Below, in pieces: positions 31,744 to 40,865 of a DNA stretch of 64,000 nucleotides. The first letter of the stretch is position 1, and each line of letters begins with the position of its first letter. Source of the DNA: Peribacillus loiseleuriae (GTDB taxonomy: Bacteria; Bacillota; Bacilli; Bacillales; DSM-1321); the NCBI RefSeq assembly GCF_001183985.1, contig NZ_LFZW01000001.1, positions 4,617,621 through 4,681,620 on the forward strand, in the 5' to 3' direction. Made by a program: the position numbers and the translations under genes. Below the pieces are notes generated by a model. It did not search any database and had not been told where the DNA came from. It saw nothing but the letters and a program-made list of their open reading frames with translations.

Positions 31744-33333
31744 TTAATAGGGTTCCGCGTCATGTCCTTTTTTAATTGCTTTTTCAGGCGCCTTATCTCC
31801 ATCTTTGTTTCCAAGAGGCTTTTGACTGGATCCATCCCTTGAAGCATTTGCCAAGCCTTCTCGTAGACGGCGGCCGTATTCCTCATCCGCTTCTTCTGCA
31901 AGAGCAATCATCTTGGCCTGTATTCGACTATCTACTGGTGCAAGCCCTGAAACAAGGTTAGAAATCAACTCATCCTTCTCCCAGTCTTCAAACATTCGGT
32001 ACGTTTCACCTGCTTGCTTCGTATTGCTTTGGCGATCAATGGATTCCCTCACAAGCTTTCCCTCAATATAAGGGGTAAATTCTTTCCCTTCTTGCTTTGC
32101 TTCTTGCAGGCCGCCAAGGAGTGAGGGCTCGTAATTGATATGTGGGTTCTGATTTCCCCCGAGATCAACTCGATATTGCATTTGACCACCGCGTTGATTT
32201 GTTGCTACCTTTTTCTTAGGTGCATTAATTGGCAGCTGTAAATAGTTTGCGCCGATACGATGACGCTGCGTATCAGAATAGGAAAATGTCCTACCTTGAA
32301 GCATCTTATCGTCCGAAAAATCAAGACCATCAACCAAAACTCCTGTTCCAAATGCTACCTGCTCTACTTCAGTAAAATAATCTGCTGGATTTTTATTCAG
32401 AACCATTTTCCCGACTGCAAGCCATGGAAACTGATCTTCAGGCCATAATTTCGTGTCATCTAAGGGATCGAAGTCCAGTTCAGGATGATCACCATCACTC
32501 ATCACTTGGACAAGTAGCTCCCATTCAGGATATTCACCGCGTTCAATTGCATCATATAGATCCTGTGTAGCATGGTTGAAATTGGTCGCTTGAATTTCTT
32601 CTGCTTCCTTTTGTGCTAAATTTTTTATTCCTTGTTTAGGCTCCCAATGATATTTCACAAGAACGGCTTCACCTTCATTGTTCACCCATTTATATGTATT
32701 AACACCTGACCCTTGCATCATGCGGTAATTCGCTGGAATGCCCCAAGGTGAGAAGACGAAAGTGACCATGTGAAAGGATTCTGGTGAATTGCAGCAAAAA
32801 TCAAAAAATCGTTCGTTATCCTGCAAATTGGTAATGGGGTCTGGCTTAAAAGCATGAATCATATCGGGAAATTTAATCGCATCACGAATAAAGAAAATTT
32901 TTAAATTATTTCCAACCAAATCCCAGTTTCCATCTTCCGTATAGAACTTCACAGCAAAGCCGCGTGGGTCACGCAATGTCTCTGGCGAGTGGGTTCCATG
33001 AATGACGGTAGAAAAGCGAACAAACACAGGTGTCTGTTTTCCTGCCTCTTGAAAGAGCTTAGCCCGTGTATACTTCGAAACAGGCTCATCCCCCGCTTTT
33101 CCGTATGCTTCAAAATACCCATGTGCACCAGCACCGCGACCATGTACGACCCGTTCCGGTATTCGTTCCCTGTCGAAGTGACTTATTTTCTCAATGAAAT
33201 CATAATTTTCTAATGTTGCCGGTCCACGATTGCCAACAGTTCTCATATTTTGATTATTCGTTACAGGATGTCCTTGCCGGTTCGTTAAAACATCTTCTTC
33301 TTGATTGGGATCATTTGATTGATTGTTTGACAC
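31744..33333 (-). CDS. katX: catalase, KatX-like (clade 3, heme)
   Basis: A 529-residue heme catalase that splits hydrogen peroxide. Catalytic His is in [14 protein letters not shown], the Asn in [11 protein letters not shown], and the heme-ligand Tyr in [12 protein letters not shown]. The N-terminus ([14 protein letters not shown]) and overall similarity point to KatX, the B. subtilis spore catalase that protects germinating spores. The charged C-terminal tail (about 50 residues, ending KKGHDAEPY) exceeds the core. The start is GTG at 33333, 8 bases after GAGGAG. A house-keeping KatA role cannot be excluded. Confidence 0.93.
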   Translation of the reverse strand: MSNNQSNDPNQEEDVLTNRQGHPVTNNQNMRTVGNRGPATLENYDFIEKISHFDRERIPERVVHGRGAGAHGYFEAYGKAGDEPVSKYTRAKLFQEAGKQTPVFVRFSTVIHGTHSPETLRDPRGFAVKFYTEDGNWDLVGNNLKIFFIRDAIKFPDMIHAFKPDPITNLQDNERFFDFCCNSPESFHMVTFVFSPWGIPANYRMMQGSGVNTYKWVNNEGEAVLVKYHWEPKQGIKNLAQKEAEEIQATNFNHATQDLYDAIERGEYPEWELLVQVMSDGDHPELDFDPLDDTKLWPEDQFPWLAVGKMVLNKNPADYFTEVEQVAFGTGVLVDGLDFSDDKMLQGRTFSYSDTQRHRIGANYLQLPINAPKKKVATNQRGGQMQYRVDLGGNQNPHINYEPSLLGGLQEAKQEGKEFTPYIEGKLVRESIDRQSNTKQAGETYRMFEDWEKDELISNLVSGLAPVDSRIQAKMIALAEEADEEYGRRLREGLANASRDGSSQKPLGNKDGDKAPEKAIKKGHDAEPY

Positions 33334-33438
33334 ACTCTTCACTCCTCTAAACTGAACTACTATCTACCTTCCCCATTAACCGGAAATTAATTCCAAATTA
33401 TATGATTTAAAGGGTTTGTTAGTTTTTTGTAAATACCG

Positions 33439-33467
33439 TTGACAATTCAATACATTGAATTTATAAT
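33439..33467 (+). promoter_or_regulatory. sigma-A promoter of yceI with internal palindrome
   Basis: TTGACA, 17 bp, TATAAT: a perfect consensus. The spacer contains ATTCAAT-AC-ATTGAAT, an inverted repeat placed exactly between -35 and -10, the place for a repressor such as a MarR-type dimer. Confidence 0.85.
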
Positions 33468-33539
33468 TTGTCTTACATTAAGTTATCTCGAATTAAAAAT
33501 ATATAATTTCACTATACTATATTGGGGAGGAATTTTATC

Positions 33540-34073
33540 ATGACAAAAACGAAGTGGGCAATTGACGTAAGCCATAGTGAAGTGGCATTCTCTGTTAAAC
33601 ATATGATGATTTCTAAAGTGAAAGGTTCTTTTAATCAATTCGATGCATCAATCGAAGCCGATCCAGCCGATTTAACAACTGCAGATATCACATTCACAAT
33701 CGATGTTGCAAGCATTGATACCCGAAGCGAAGACCGTGATAATCACCTTCGTTCAGCTGATTTTTTTGATGTTGAAACATACCCAACATTAACAGTTAAA
33801 TCTAAAAGCATCACCAAAACTAGTGATGATGAATATGCACTGACCGGAGATGTAACACTACACGGCGTTACTCGCGAAGAAACATTCCAAATTACATTCG
33901 AAGGTGAAGCAAAAGATCCATGGGGCAATGATAAAGCTGGATTTAGCGGTTCTGGTAAAGTGAAACGCAGTGATTACGGCTTAACTTGGAATACGGCTCT
34001 TGAAACAGGTGGCGTACTTGTTGGTGACCAAATCGCACTAAACTTCGAGATTCAAGCTGTTAAACAAGCTTAA
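33540..34073 (+). CDS. YceI-family lipid-binding protein
   Basis: A 177-residue lipocalin-like beta barrel of the YceI family. Key segments are KWAIDVSHSEVAFSVKHMM at the N-terminus, FDVETYPTLTVKSKSI near residue 85, and GDVTLHGVTREETF near residue 110. Members bind isoprenoid or other amphipathic lipids. There is no signal peptide here, so it is probably cytoplasmic. The ATG is 9 bases after GGGGAGG. It is the only gene of its transcript and divergent from the catalase. Confidence 0.93.
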   Translation: MTKTKWAIDVSHSEVAFSVKHMMISKVKGSFNQFDASIEADPADLTTADITFTIDVASIDTRSEDRDNHLRSADFFDVETYPTLTVKSKSITKTSDDEYALTGDVTLHGVTREETFQITFEGEAKDPWGNDKAGFSGSGKVKRSDYGLTWNTALETGGVLVGDQIALNFEIQAVKQA

Positions 34074-34111
34074 TTATTCTAAACTAAAGATTAACAAGTG
34101 ATCCCTTAACG

Positions 34112-34203
34112 AAAAGGTCAGATCCCACAACCACAATATACAGTTCAAATTATACGTAAATACCACTATGAACTATGTATGAAGTGTGTGGTCAGACCCT
34201 TTT
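34112..34203. repeat. hairpin repeat, family B, copy 5
   Basis: AAGGTCAGATCCC ... ACAGTTCAAATTATACG ... ACTATGAACTATGTATGAAGTGTGTGGTCAGACCCTTTTTTT (in pieces). It lies between the convergent yceI and pepF genes. Its T-rich end makes it a plausible terminator for yceI. Confidence 0.7.
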
Positions 34204-34254
34204 TTTATTATTTATTCCTATCCCGCTCTCCTTCTATCAATATTCTTCTTAATA

Positions 34255-34291
34255 AGAAAACAGCCTGCAGATCATCTACAAGCTGTTTTAC
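34255..34291 (-). terminator. pepF terminator
   Basis: AAACAGC ... GCTGTTT stem with an inner TGTAGA/TCTGCA pair and a T-run on the minus strand, right after pepF. Confidence 0.7.
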
Positions 34292-34297
34292 AATGAC

Positions 34298-36112
34298 TTA
34301 TTCATATAAACGTTCTAACTCATCAATCAGTGACCCTACGTATGAAACGGCTTTACTAATTGCATCAGGCTTTGTCATATCAACACCTGCATGATTTAAC
34401 AGCTCTTGCGGTTTCTTTGTTCCACCTGCACGCAAAACATCGAGCCATCGATCAACAACAGGCTCTCCTTCTACTTGAATCTTTTGGGCAACGGCTGTTG
34501 AGGCCGTTAATCCTGCGGAGTATGTGTATGGATATAAGCCCATATAATAATGCGGCTGCCTCATCCACGTTAAACTCGCACCTTCATCCAACTCAACAGA
34601 ATCTCCCCAGAAGTCTGTGAGCACTGACTTTTTGGTTTCAGAAAGCACGTTAGCCGTCAACGCTTTTCCGTTTTCTGCAAGCCCGTACACACGGCGTTGA
34701 AATTCTGCTTCAAGTAAATGAGTAACGAAATTATGATAATAGGTTCCCAGCAGTTGAAGAACAACCCAACGTCTCATTTGCTTATCATCTGTACGAGCAA
34801 GCAAATGCTGGCCGAGCAGTAATTCATTCATAGTAGATGGAGCTTCAATGAAGTATGTAGATGGTCTCGTATTGAACACCCTTTGGTTTTTATTTGCCAG
34901 ATAAAAATGGCCAGCATGACCCAATTCATGAGCAAGAATAAATGCACCGCGCATCGTATCTTGCCATGTGAGTAGAATATATGGATGAGCGCCGTATGGA
35001 CTCGAACAAAACGCACCCGTTGACTTCCCAACATTATCAGCAAGATCGACCCATCTTTCCTTTAAGCCCTTTTTCATAATTTCACTATATTCTGGCCCCA
35101 TCACTTGAAGTGATTCAAGAATCACTTCACTCGCTTCTTCATATGTTGTTTTTGGATTGAACTCTGGATCAAGCGGCGCTTTTAAATCACAAAATAGTAG
35201 CTTATCTAGCCCTAATACTTTTTTCTTCAACCGGGCAAATCTGCGCATATGTGGAGCAAGTTCTTTTAAAATCGTGTCATGTTGATGCTTATACATATCA
35301 AGCGTAACTTCTTGTGGTTCTAGCAACATATGTGTCACGGATTCATAATTACGCAAACGAGCGAGCGTCACTTGCTTCGTAACTTCTGTAGAATACGTAG
35401 CAGCAAAGGTATGTTTATACTGCTCTAACGTGTTGACAAAAGAATCATACGCTTTTCTACGGACCTCAGTATTTGGTGAAAGTTCATAACGATCTTCGAA
35501 CAACGCAAATGAAACAGGCCATTCATTTCCTGTTTCATCTTCAATCGCTACAAACTGCATATCCGCTAACTTACTCATACCATAAATTTTATAGGGAGCC
35601 GCATGAACTTCACCTAGTGCCGCCAACACTTTTTCTGTTTCTGGAGAAAGCCTATGTTTCTTCGTTTCAAGCAGATCCGTCAATTTTTTGCGGAACGGTT
35701 CCAGCTCTAAATTTTCTTGTATGTATTGTTCCACTATACCTTCAGGTAATGCTAGAATTTCAGATTCAATAAATGAAAGAGCCGCATGCACTTTTGTAGC
35801 TAAAGACGCAAACGCAGCAGAATTCGCTTGATTAACAGGATCTGTTCCATCTGTTGATTGACATAAGGATGCATATGTTCCTGCTTTTACTAACTTCAGA
35901 GTTAGCTGTTCCTGGGTAAGCAAACAATCCAATAAAACTTGTGATCCGTTGTGTAGAGTATGCTTGTACTTCACAACTTGCTCAATATCACTCTCAATTG
36001 TAGTTAAACCTGATTCCCAAGCCTGATCAGACACAAATAAAGCATCCAAATTCCACGTTTTCTCCACAGGTATTTCAGAACGTCTACTTCGTTTTTCAAC
36101 TCTATTTTCCAT
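34298..36112 (-). CDS. pepF: oligoendopeptidase F (M3 family)
   Basis: A 604-residue zinc metallopeptidase. The HExxH motif appears as AHELGHAGHF near residue 385, with a downstream glutamate in STMNELLLGQ. It hydrolyses oligopeptides in the cytoplasm. Length and sequence fit the PepF branch. The ATG is 7 bases after GGGGGAG. It is a single gene, convergent with yceI, with its own terminator. Confidence 0.96.
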   Translation of the reverse strand: MENRVEKRSRRSEIPVEKTWNLDALFVSDQAWESGLTTIESDIEQVVKYKHTLHNGSQVLLDCLLTQEQLTLKLVKAGTYASLCQSTDGTDPVNQANSAAFASLATKVHAALSFIESEILALPEGIVEQYIQENLELEPFRKKLTDLLETKKHRLSPETEKVLAALGEVHAAPYKIYGMSKLADMQFVAIEDETGNEWPVSFALFEDRYELSPNTEVRRKAYDSFVNTLEQYKHTFAATYSTEVTKQVTLARLRNYESVTHMLLEPQEVTLDMYKHQHDTILKELAPHMRRFARLKKKVLGLDKLLFCDLKAPLDPEFNPKTTYEEASEVILESLQVMGPEYSEIMKKGLKERWVDLADNVGKSTGAFCSSPYGAHPYILLTWQDTMRGAFILAHELGHAGHFYLANKNQRVFNTRPSTYFIEAPSTMNELLLGQHLLARTDDKQMRRWVVLQLLGTYYHNFVTHLLEAEFQRRVYGLAENGKALTANVLSETKKSVLTDFWGDSVELDEGASLTWMRQPHYYMGLYPYTYSAGLTASTAVAQKIQVEGEPVVDRWLDVLRAGGTKKPQELLNHAGVDMTKPDAISKAVSYVGSLIDELERLYE

Positions 36113-36244
36113 GCATATTCTCCCCCTACTAGTATGTAAACATAATTATTTTCGTCTTATATGATTAGTGATTTTTGTAAATAAAGAATCTCTTTGAGCT
36201 AGTATATACATTTTATTAGATTTACTTGAATGTAGAACATGTTT

Positions 36245-36262
36245 GGAAGTTTCACTTTATCA
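36245..36262 (-). repeat. terminal fragment of family C repeat
   Basis: GGAAGTTTCACTTTATC, identical to one terminus of the family C elements at 54.2 and 55.8 kb. Only the end remains. Confidence 0.4.
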
Positions 36263-36515
36263 TCTAAGTGAATATCTTTTGTGAAAAAGCATGTTGGGTA
36301 AACATAATAGGGGCTAGTAGTTCGAAATGTTCGTGCGTTTAACAAGCTTAATTACTGCGAGTATCAATTTGTATCATGGAGGTTCGATTACTTTTTTTAA
36401 AAGTATAATTCAATAGGCGGATGCACGCTTCAATTTTATAGTCACGGAGCAAAATCCAAAACCTGGTTGAGATATCTTCTTACCTATCTATTTAGAATCT
36501 GGTTTTTCTCATATA

Positions 36516-36665
36516 TCAGCCAATTTCTGAAAATCCAGAAGTATCATAACGTTTTTCATCCATAATTAGCTGCATATAAGCTAATCTCACTACTAAAAGC
36601 GTCAATAGAAAACAAACGATGATAAAGATAATCTTTAATCCTTTTTTCGCTTCCATTCCCATCAT
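36516..36665 (-). CDS. small membrane protein, 49 residues (second gene of a pair)
   Basis: It has a short basic N-terminus (MEAKKGLK), one strong transmembrane helix (IIFIIVCFLLTLLVVRLAYMQL, about residues 11-32) and a polar tail ending YDTSGFSEIG. AAGGTGAT lies 7 bases before the ATG. The start is 16 bp after the stop of the upstream small gene, so they form one transcript. I do not recognise the family. The basic N-terminus suggests the tail faces outward. It was called from start, RBS and hydrophobicity, so expression needs proof. Confidence 0.6.
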   Translation of the reverse strand: MMGMEAKKGLKIIFIIVCFLLTLLVVRLAYMQLIMDEKRYDTSGFSEIG

Positions 36666-36681
36666 CTCGATATCACCTTTA

Positions 36682-36831
36682 TTAATTTTTAGAAAAAACT
36701 GTCGCAGTTAAAAATAGAATACAAGTTACAGCGAATATAATTGTCGTTATCGGTTGCGGTACAAGAATGTAGAAGATTGTGCTACATATTAGAATTAAAC
36801 CACTTACTTCACTAAAGAATTTTAACGCCAT
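36682..36831 (-). CDS. small membrane protein, 49 residues (first gene of a pair)
   Basis: It has two hydrophobic helices (SGLILICSTIFYILV, about residues 10-24, and TTIIFAVTCILFLTATVF, about 29-46) joined by a PQPI turn. It starts MALKFFSE and ends SKN. AAAGGGA lies 8 bases before the ATG. It is followed at 16 bp by another 49-residue membrane gene, and both are divergent from the FHA regulator at 37193. I do not recognise the family. Two consecutive short frames, each with an RBS and a membrane profile, make chance less likely. Confidence 0.6.
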   Translation of the reverse strand: MALKFFSEVSGLILICSTIFYILVPQPITTIIFAVTCILFLTATVFSKN

Positions 36832-37192
36832 ATGAATCGATCCCTTTCAAATGTCTATCTTAACTATTTCTTTCACAGAAAGTCTTAATCTACTATAATA
36901 AGATTTAATTTACTTAAGTATACATAGGAGCGCAGTATGGCACCATGTAGCAAACATCATATTATTCTAATAATTGAATGAATTTTCTGTTTATTATAAA
37001 TGAGATCTAATCTGGTCTTTCAACAAATTTTGGCGTCTAGCCTCAGGCGCGCTTTGCGTTTTCTCTATGGAAAAGGGGCGGGGCCCCGCATCGCCACTTT
37101 CATAAGGTAATACGGTTTGAGAACCTGAACCTTTTTCATCGTTGGGCTGGGAGCAGATACTCATGTATGTTTCTTATTAGGAGGGATATTTG

Positions 37193-37861
37193 ATGATCAG
37201 ACAATCATACAAAGTTTTATTAAAATCGATTGGGATGGAAACAATCGCAAATTATAAATATTTGCAAGAAAATAGTGAAATGATAGTAGGCCGCTCAAAT
37301 CATCAAGAAAAAATTGATTTTCCTATTTTTAATAAACTGGTCTCTCGAAGACATTGTAAAATATATTTGCAAAATGGTTTTATTTTTATCGAGGATTTGC
37401 AAAGCAAGCACGGAACTGAATTAAATGGTCAGAAACTAACTCCATTTAAATCGTATCGGGTAAAAGAAGGAGATTCACTCACATTAATTAGTGGATTGAT
37501 TGAATTTCAGATAGAAAGAAATAACGATGATACAATTGAATTTTATGTAGGAGAACGAGCGAAAACGGTTAAAACCGTGCTCAATGATCCGATGCAAACG
37601 ATTCAAACTAAAAACGAGTCGATTAAAATGGCCCACAAAGAGTTTGCCTGTTTTAAGCTCTTATTCAATCGTATTGGGGACATTGCAACAAAGGAAGAAA
37701 TTATGCAAACTGTTTGGCCTGAACGTAACAACACGTCAGATTCTCCTGTGACGGATGAAGAAATTTCCTCATTGATTTATCGAGTACGTAAAAAAGTTGG
37801 CCATCACTACACAATTAAATCCATTACGAATAAAGGCTATTACTTGGAAGAAATAGAGTGA
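37193..37861 (+). CDS. FHA-domain / winged-helix transcription regulator
   Basis: A 222-residue protein. The N-terminal half (about residues 25-115) is an FHA phosphothreonine-reader. It keeps GRS, the SRRHCKI strand (VSRRHCKIYLQNG), and DLQSKHGTELNGQKL with the conserved N-G. The C-terminal half (about 140-222) is an OmpR/PhoB-type winged helix (EEIMQTVWPE...ISSLIYRVRKKVGHHYTIKSITNKGYYLEE). It therefore looks like a regulator switched by Ser/Thr phosphorylation rather than by Asp phosphorylation. PrkC-type kinases are the obvious source of signal (inference). ATG 7 bases after AGGAGGG. It stands alone, divergent from two small membrane genes. Confidence 0.85.
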   Translation: MIRQSYKVLLKSIGMETIANYKYLQENSEMIVGRSNHQEKIDFPIFNKLVSRRHCKIYLQNGFIFIEDLQSKHGTELNGQKLTPFKSYRVKEGDSLTLISGLIEFQIERNNDDTIEFYVGERAKTVKTVLNDPMQTIQTKNESIKMAHKEFACFKLLFNRIGDIATKEEIMQTVWPERNNTSDSPVTDEEISSLIYRVRKKVGHHYTIKSITNKGYYLEEIE

Positions 37862-37977
37862 AGGTGTCTCATAAGGGTCTGAACTCGTACTCTAAATCAC
37901 TATGTAGTGTTTCACACACTAATTTCATACTGTATTTAGTTGTCATGGAGTCTGACCCTTTGCTTTTGATACGCCCC
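37861..37977. repeat. hairpin repeat, family B, copy 6
   Basis: It starts at the last base of the FHA-gene stop codon: AAGGTGTCTCATAAGGGTCTGA ... TCTGACCCTTTG ... GATACGCCCCCTC (in pieces), with an inner ACTATGTAGTG palindrome. A likely 3'-end hairpin of that gene. Confidence 0.65.
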
Positions 37978-38101
37978 CTCATTTACATAGAGGATAGAGG
38001 ATTTCACTTAAAAGTCTGATACCACTACCCACTGCTCATTTATTTATTCGTCTATGTAATGGCTTGAGGTGAATAGGCTTTTTTTCAACTCTTCCTACAA
38101 G

Positions 38102-38411
38102 TTATTGCATCGCGTTAATGATGATACCAGCAATGAGATACGTCATAAGATAATAGATCGTAATGAAATATAGCCCCCGTGTTCTACTCTCAAACAGGAG
38201 ATACTAATCCCAACTAGTAGCCCAACAATCATTCCCGACATCAAAGTTGTTTGTTTCATCATATACATTTCTAAATCATACTGGTGAATCCCATAAAAAA
38301 TCCGAGCACCATTGTGATGACTGTTGTTATGAGGACAGCGAGATAATTCACTTGAGTTAAGTCCACTTCTCCTTTTTTGTCCATTACATGATGGTTACCG
38401 ACATTTGACAT
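38102..38411 (-). pseudogene. decayed small membrane protein gene
   Basis: On the minus strand an ATG opens MSNVGNHHVMDKKGE..., leading into a hydrophobic helix (YLAVLITTVITMVLGFF). It then meets a frameshift, continues as KQTTLMSGMIVGLLVGISIS in another frame, and after a second shift ends YFITIYYLMTYLIAGIIINAMQ-stop. Together they would make a protein of about 100 residues with three helices. No name can be given. The surrounding 37978-38556 region holds nothing else. Confidence 0.5.
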
Positions 38412-38556
38412 CTGAATTCTAATCTTTACGCACGTTTCTCATTTGGTCTTTCATGGTTTACTCTAGATCTTGGTTACTAAGGATCGTTTACAAAGAAACC
38501 CTTTCTGACATAAGTTTTCTTTAAAGTTGCAATTGATTTTTTGAATTTTCGTAGAA

Positions 38557-39090
38557 TCATTTATTGTCGGCAAAGACTTGGCGCTCCATATCTAAGAGCT
38601 GGGTTTTCATGTCCAAACCGCCCCGATAGCCGGTAAGGGATCCGTTCTTACCTACCACACGATGGCAAGGAACTGTAATTAACACAGGATTTGCTCCAAT
38701 AGCTGCTCCCACCGCACGAACAGCGGCTGGTCTTTGAATATAATTCGCGATGTCAGAATAGGACTTCGTCTGTCCGTACGGAATTTCACAAAGTGCGTTC
38801 CACACAGCAAGCTGAAACTCTGTTCCATTGTAATCAAATGGAACGGTAAAGCTCATTCGTTTCCCTTTAAAATATTCGATTAGCTCAACTGCATATGGTT
38901 GCAGCTTTTCCCCATCTTCAACAAGCGGACTCCCTGGAAAACGGCGCTCTGCCCAAACGGATAATTCTTCAAATGGCATATTCTGCGAGCCTACAAAACA
39001 GAGCCCCTTCGAAGTTGCAGCCAGATAAATATTCCAACCCTTGTTTTTCAGCAATGCCCAATAAATCGTCGTTTTATTTTTTGTTGCCAT
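38557..39090 (-). CDS. adaB: methylated-DNA--protein-cysteine methyltransferase (AdaB/Ogt type)
   Basis: A 177-residue suicide repair protein that moves the alkyl group from O6-alkylguanine to its own cysteine. The active site PCHRVVGKNGSLTGYRGGL is near residue 140, and the DNA-binding helix with Arg finger (RPAAVRAVGAAIGANPVLI) precedes it. The RBS is GAGGAGATG. It lies 1-2 bp after adaA in one operon, the adaptive response to alkylation as in B. subtilis. Confidence 0.95.
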   Translation of the reverse strand: MATKNKTTIYWALLKNKGWNIYLAATSKGLCFVGSQNMPFEELSVWAERRFPGSPLVEDGEKLQPYAVELIEYFKGKRMSFTVPFDYNGTEFQLAVWNALCEIPYGQTKSYSDIANYIQRPAAVRAVGAAIGANPVLITVPCHRVVGKNGSLTGYRGGLDMKTQLLDMERQVFADNK

Positions 39091-39091
39091 T

Positions 39092-39703
39092 TTACATCTC
39101 CTCCAATTTGTGTACTGTATTCGCTAATTTACGATGTTCTTTCGGTGTATGTCCGGTTTTCTTTTTAAATAATGTTATAAAATAGGGCGTGTTTGGCATC
39201 CCTACAGACATAGCGATATCTGCAATCGTTCGATCTGAATGGAGCAAATATTTTTCTGCCCTGTTTATTCTAATTTGTTGGATATATTCTATCGGCGTGA
39301 TACCCTTCACCTTTTTAAAAGTACGATGCATATGATAGGGGCTTCCATGGCTCGTATCAGCCAACGTCCCAAGAGTTAGTTTTTCCATATAATTCTTGTC
39401 AATGTATTCTGTGATTAGAGCGACCCATTCGCTATCCGGCAAACGCTCCCCAGTCGGTTTACATCGTTTGCAAGGACGAAAGTTTGCCTGTAGGGCTTGC
39501 TCGGTATTCTGAAAAATACGGACATTTTCTTTTTTGGGTGCACGTGATTTGCATGACGGTCTACAGAATATCCCAGTCGTCTTTACAGCATAAAAAAATT
39601 GATCATTGTACGTTGCATCATTATCAATAATGGCCTGCCATTTTTCATCTGTCATAGATTCACTATGATCATCCTGTAAGCTATCATGGATTCTGTTTGT
39701 CAT
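39092..39703 (-). CDS. adaA: AdaA: methylphosphotriester-DNA methyltransferase / AraC-type activator
   Basis: A 203-residue protein. The N-terminal zinc domain has the four cysteines in FCRPSCKSR and FRPCKRCKP; the first accepts methyl groups from phosphotriesters. The C-terminal AraC/XylS domain (about residues 95-200) includes DTSHGSPYHMHRTFKKVKG and the second HTH ending TPKEHRK. Methylated AdaA activates adaAB and alkA. I use the ATG at 39703, after AGAGGTGA. It is divergent from the broken alkA with about 140 bp between, where its operator should lie. Confidence 0.94.
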   Translation of the reverse strand: MTNRIHDSLQDDHSESMTDEKWQAIIDNDATYNDQFFYAVKTTGIFCRPSCKSRAPKKENVRIFQNTEQALQANFRPCKRCKPTGERLPDSEWVALITEYIDKNYMEKLTLGTLADTSHGSPYHMHRTFKKVKGITPIEYIQQIRINRAEKYLLHSDRTIADIAMSVGMPNTPYFITLFKKKTGHTPKEHRKLANTVHKLEEM

Positions 39704-39845
39704 TTCCCTCACCTCTCTTCACATTATACCCCTCAATAAAACAGTACGAATGATTTCAGAATGTAAAAGCAAGATAGTGAAATAAACCACATCTTTTTTG
39801 TGTTACAACTTAAAGAGTATGGTTTATATGGATTGAAGGATTACA

Positions 39846-40744
39846 ATGATCGATAATAAGATGGATTCTAATGAAATGGTTCCACATCCTACTCTTCCAG
39901 CTTGTACATGGGAAGATCATGGAAGTGAAATCCATATAAAGGTTCCTAACGAATTTGACTATAAGCAAAATCTAAACTACTTAGCAAATTCACCGAATGA
40001 ATGCACTTTTCATGTTAAAGGTCAGTGTATATACAAAGCCTTATCTATCGGGATTGAAACGCTAGTTATTGAAATAAGCGAGCATAAAGAAAACGGGCTA
40101 ATCATCCGTTTTTTAGGCGATTCTAGACCTGAGGAAAAATGGCCACGAGCTGAAATTGTACGCTATATTTGGGAATGGTTTGACCTTGATTATGATTTAA
40201 AACCGTTTTATGAAATGGCAAAGGCAGATCCGTTACTAAAGCAGCTCGTTTGTGATTTCTATAGACTACGCGTGCTTGGTATTCCCGATTTATTTGAGGC
40301 CTTCTGCTGGGGAGTCTTGGGACAACAAATTAATTTAGGATTTGCCTACACAAAAAAAAACAATTTGTTGAAAAGTTTGGCGAGTTCATCGAATGGAATG
40401 GAAAAAAATATTGGATGTTTCCGTCTTATAGTCGAATTGCACAATTAATGGCTAATGGAGAATTATCGAAGGAAAAATTAATGAAAATGGCTACCTTTAA
40501 AGAAGTAGCGAAAAGATTGATTAAGATATGTGGAATTGGTCCATAGACGGCCAATTATGTTCTCATGCGCTGTCTCCGACTTCCTACTGCGTTTCCTATC
40601 GATGATGTGGGGCTAATTCATTCAATCAAATTATTATTGAGCATGGATCGAAAGCCTACGAAAGAGGAAATCTTAGAATTAGCAATCCTGTGGAAAAATT
40701 TAGAGTCCTATGCTACCTTTTATTTATGGCGTGTCCTCTATTAG
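39846..40744 (+). pseudogene. alkA: DNA-3-methyladenine glycosylase II (AlkA), disrupted
   Basis: The N-terminal domain is intact to about 40350 (ending FEAFCWGVLGQQINLGFAYTKK). A frameshift in a run of nine A then moves the frame; the correct continuation is QFVEKFGEFIEWNGKKYW. In the second part the helix-hairpin-helix motif reads GIGP-stop-TANYVLMR, because TGG (Trp) has become TAG at 40544. The catalytic Asp region FPIDDVGL is still present. Two separate lesions argue against a single sequencing error. The position, divergent from adaAB, matches B. subtilis. Confidence 0.9.
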
Positions 40745-40803
40745 GTCGATGATAGTGAAGCCGTTCCAAAATCCTATTGCTGGGAGTGGTCTTAAGGTAG
40801 TCA

Positions 40804-40858
40804 CACAAAAAAACAAGACTAATTTAACGAATTTCTCCATTAAATTAGTCTTGCTGGC
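40804..40858 (-). terminator. small alarmone synthetase terminator
   Basis: A long stem AAGACTAATTTAA ... TTAAATTAGTCTT, with GTTTTTTTG on the minus strand. It lies 8 bp past the stop codon and may serve the alkA remnant from the other side. Confidence 0.85.
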
Positions 40859-40865
40859 TATTTTT

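Noticed and set aside
34179-35772. Plus-strand frames across pepF
   Set aside because: Shadows of pepF, which has full family motifs on the other strand.
37020-37110. GC-rich stretch before the FHA gene as a riboswitch or RNA gene
   Set aside because: No known riboswitch core could be traced, and no clear stem series beyond GGGGC/GCCCC.
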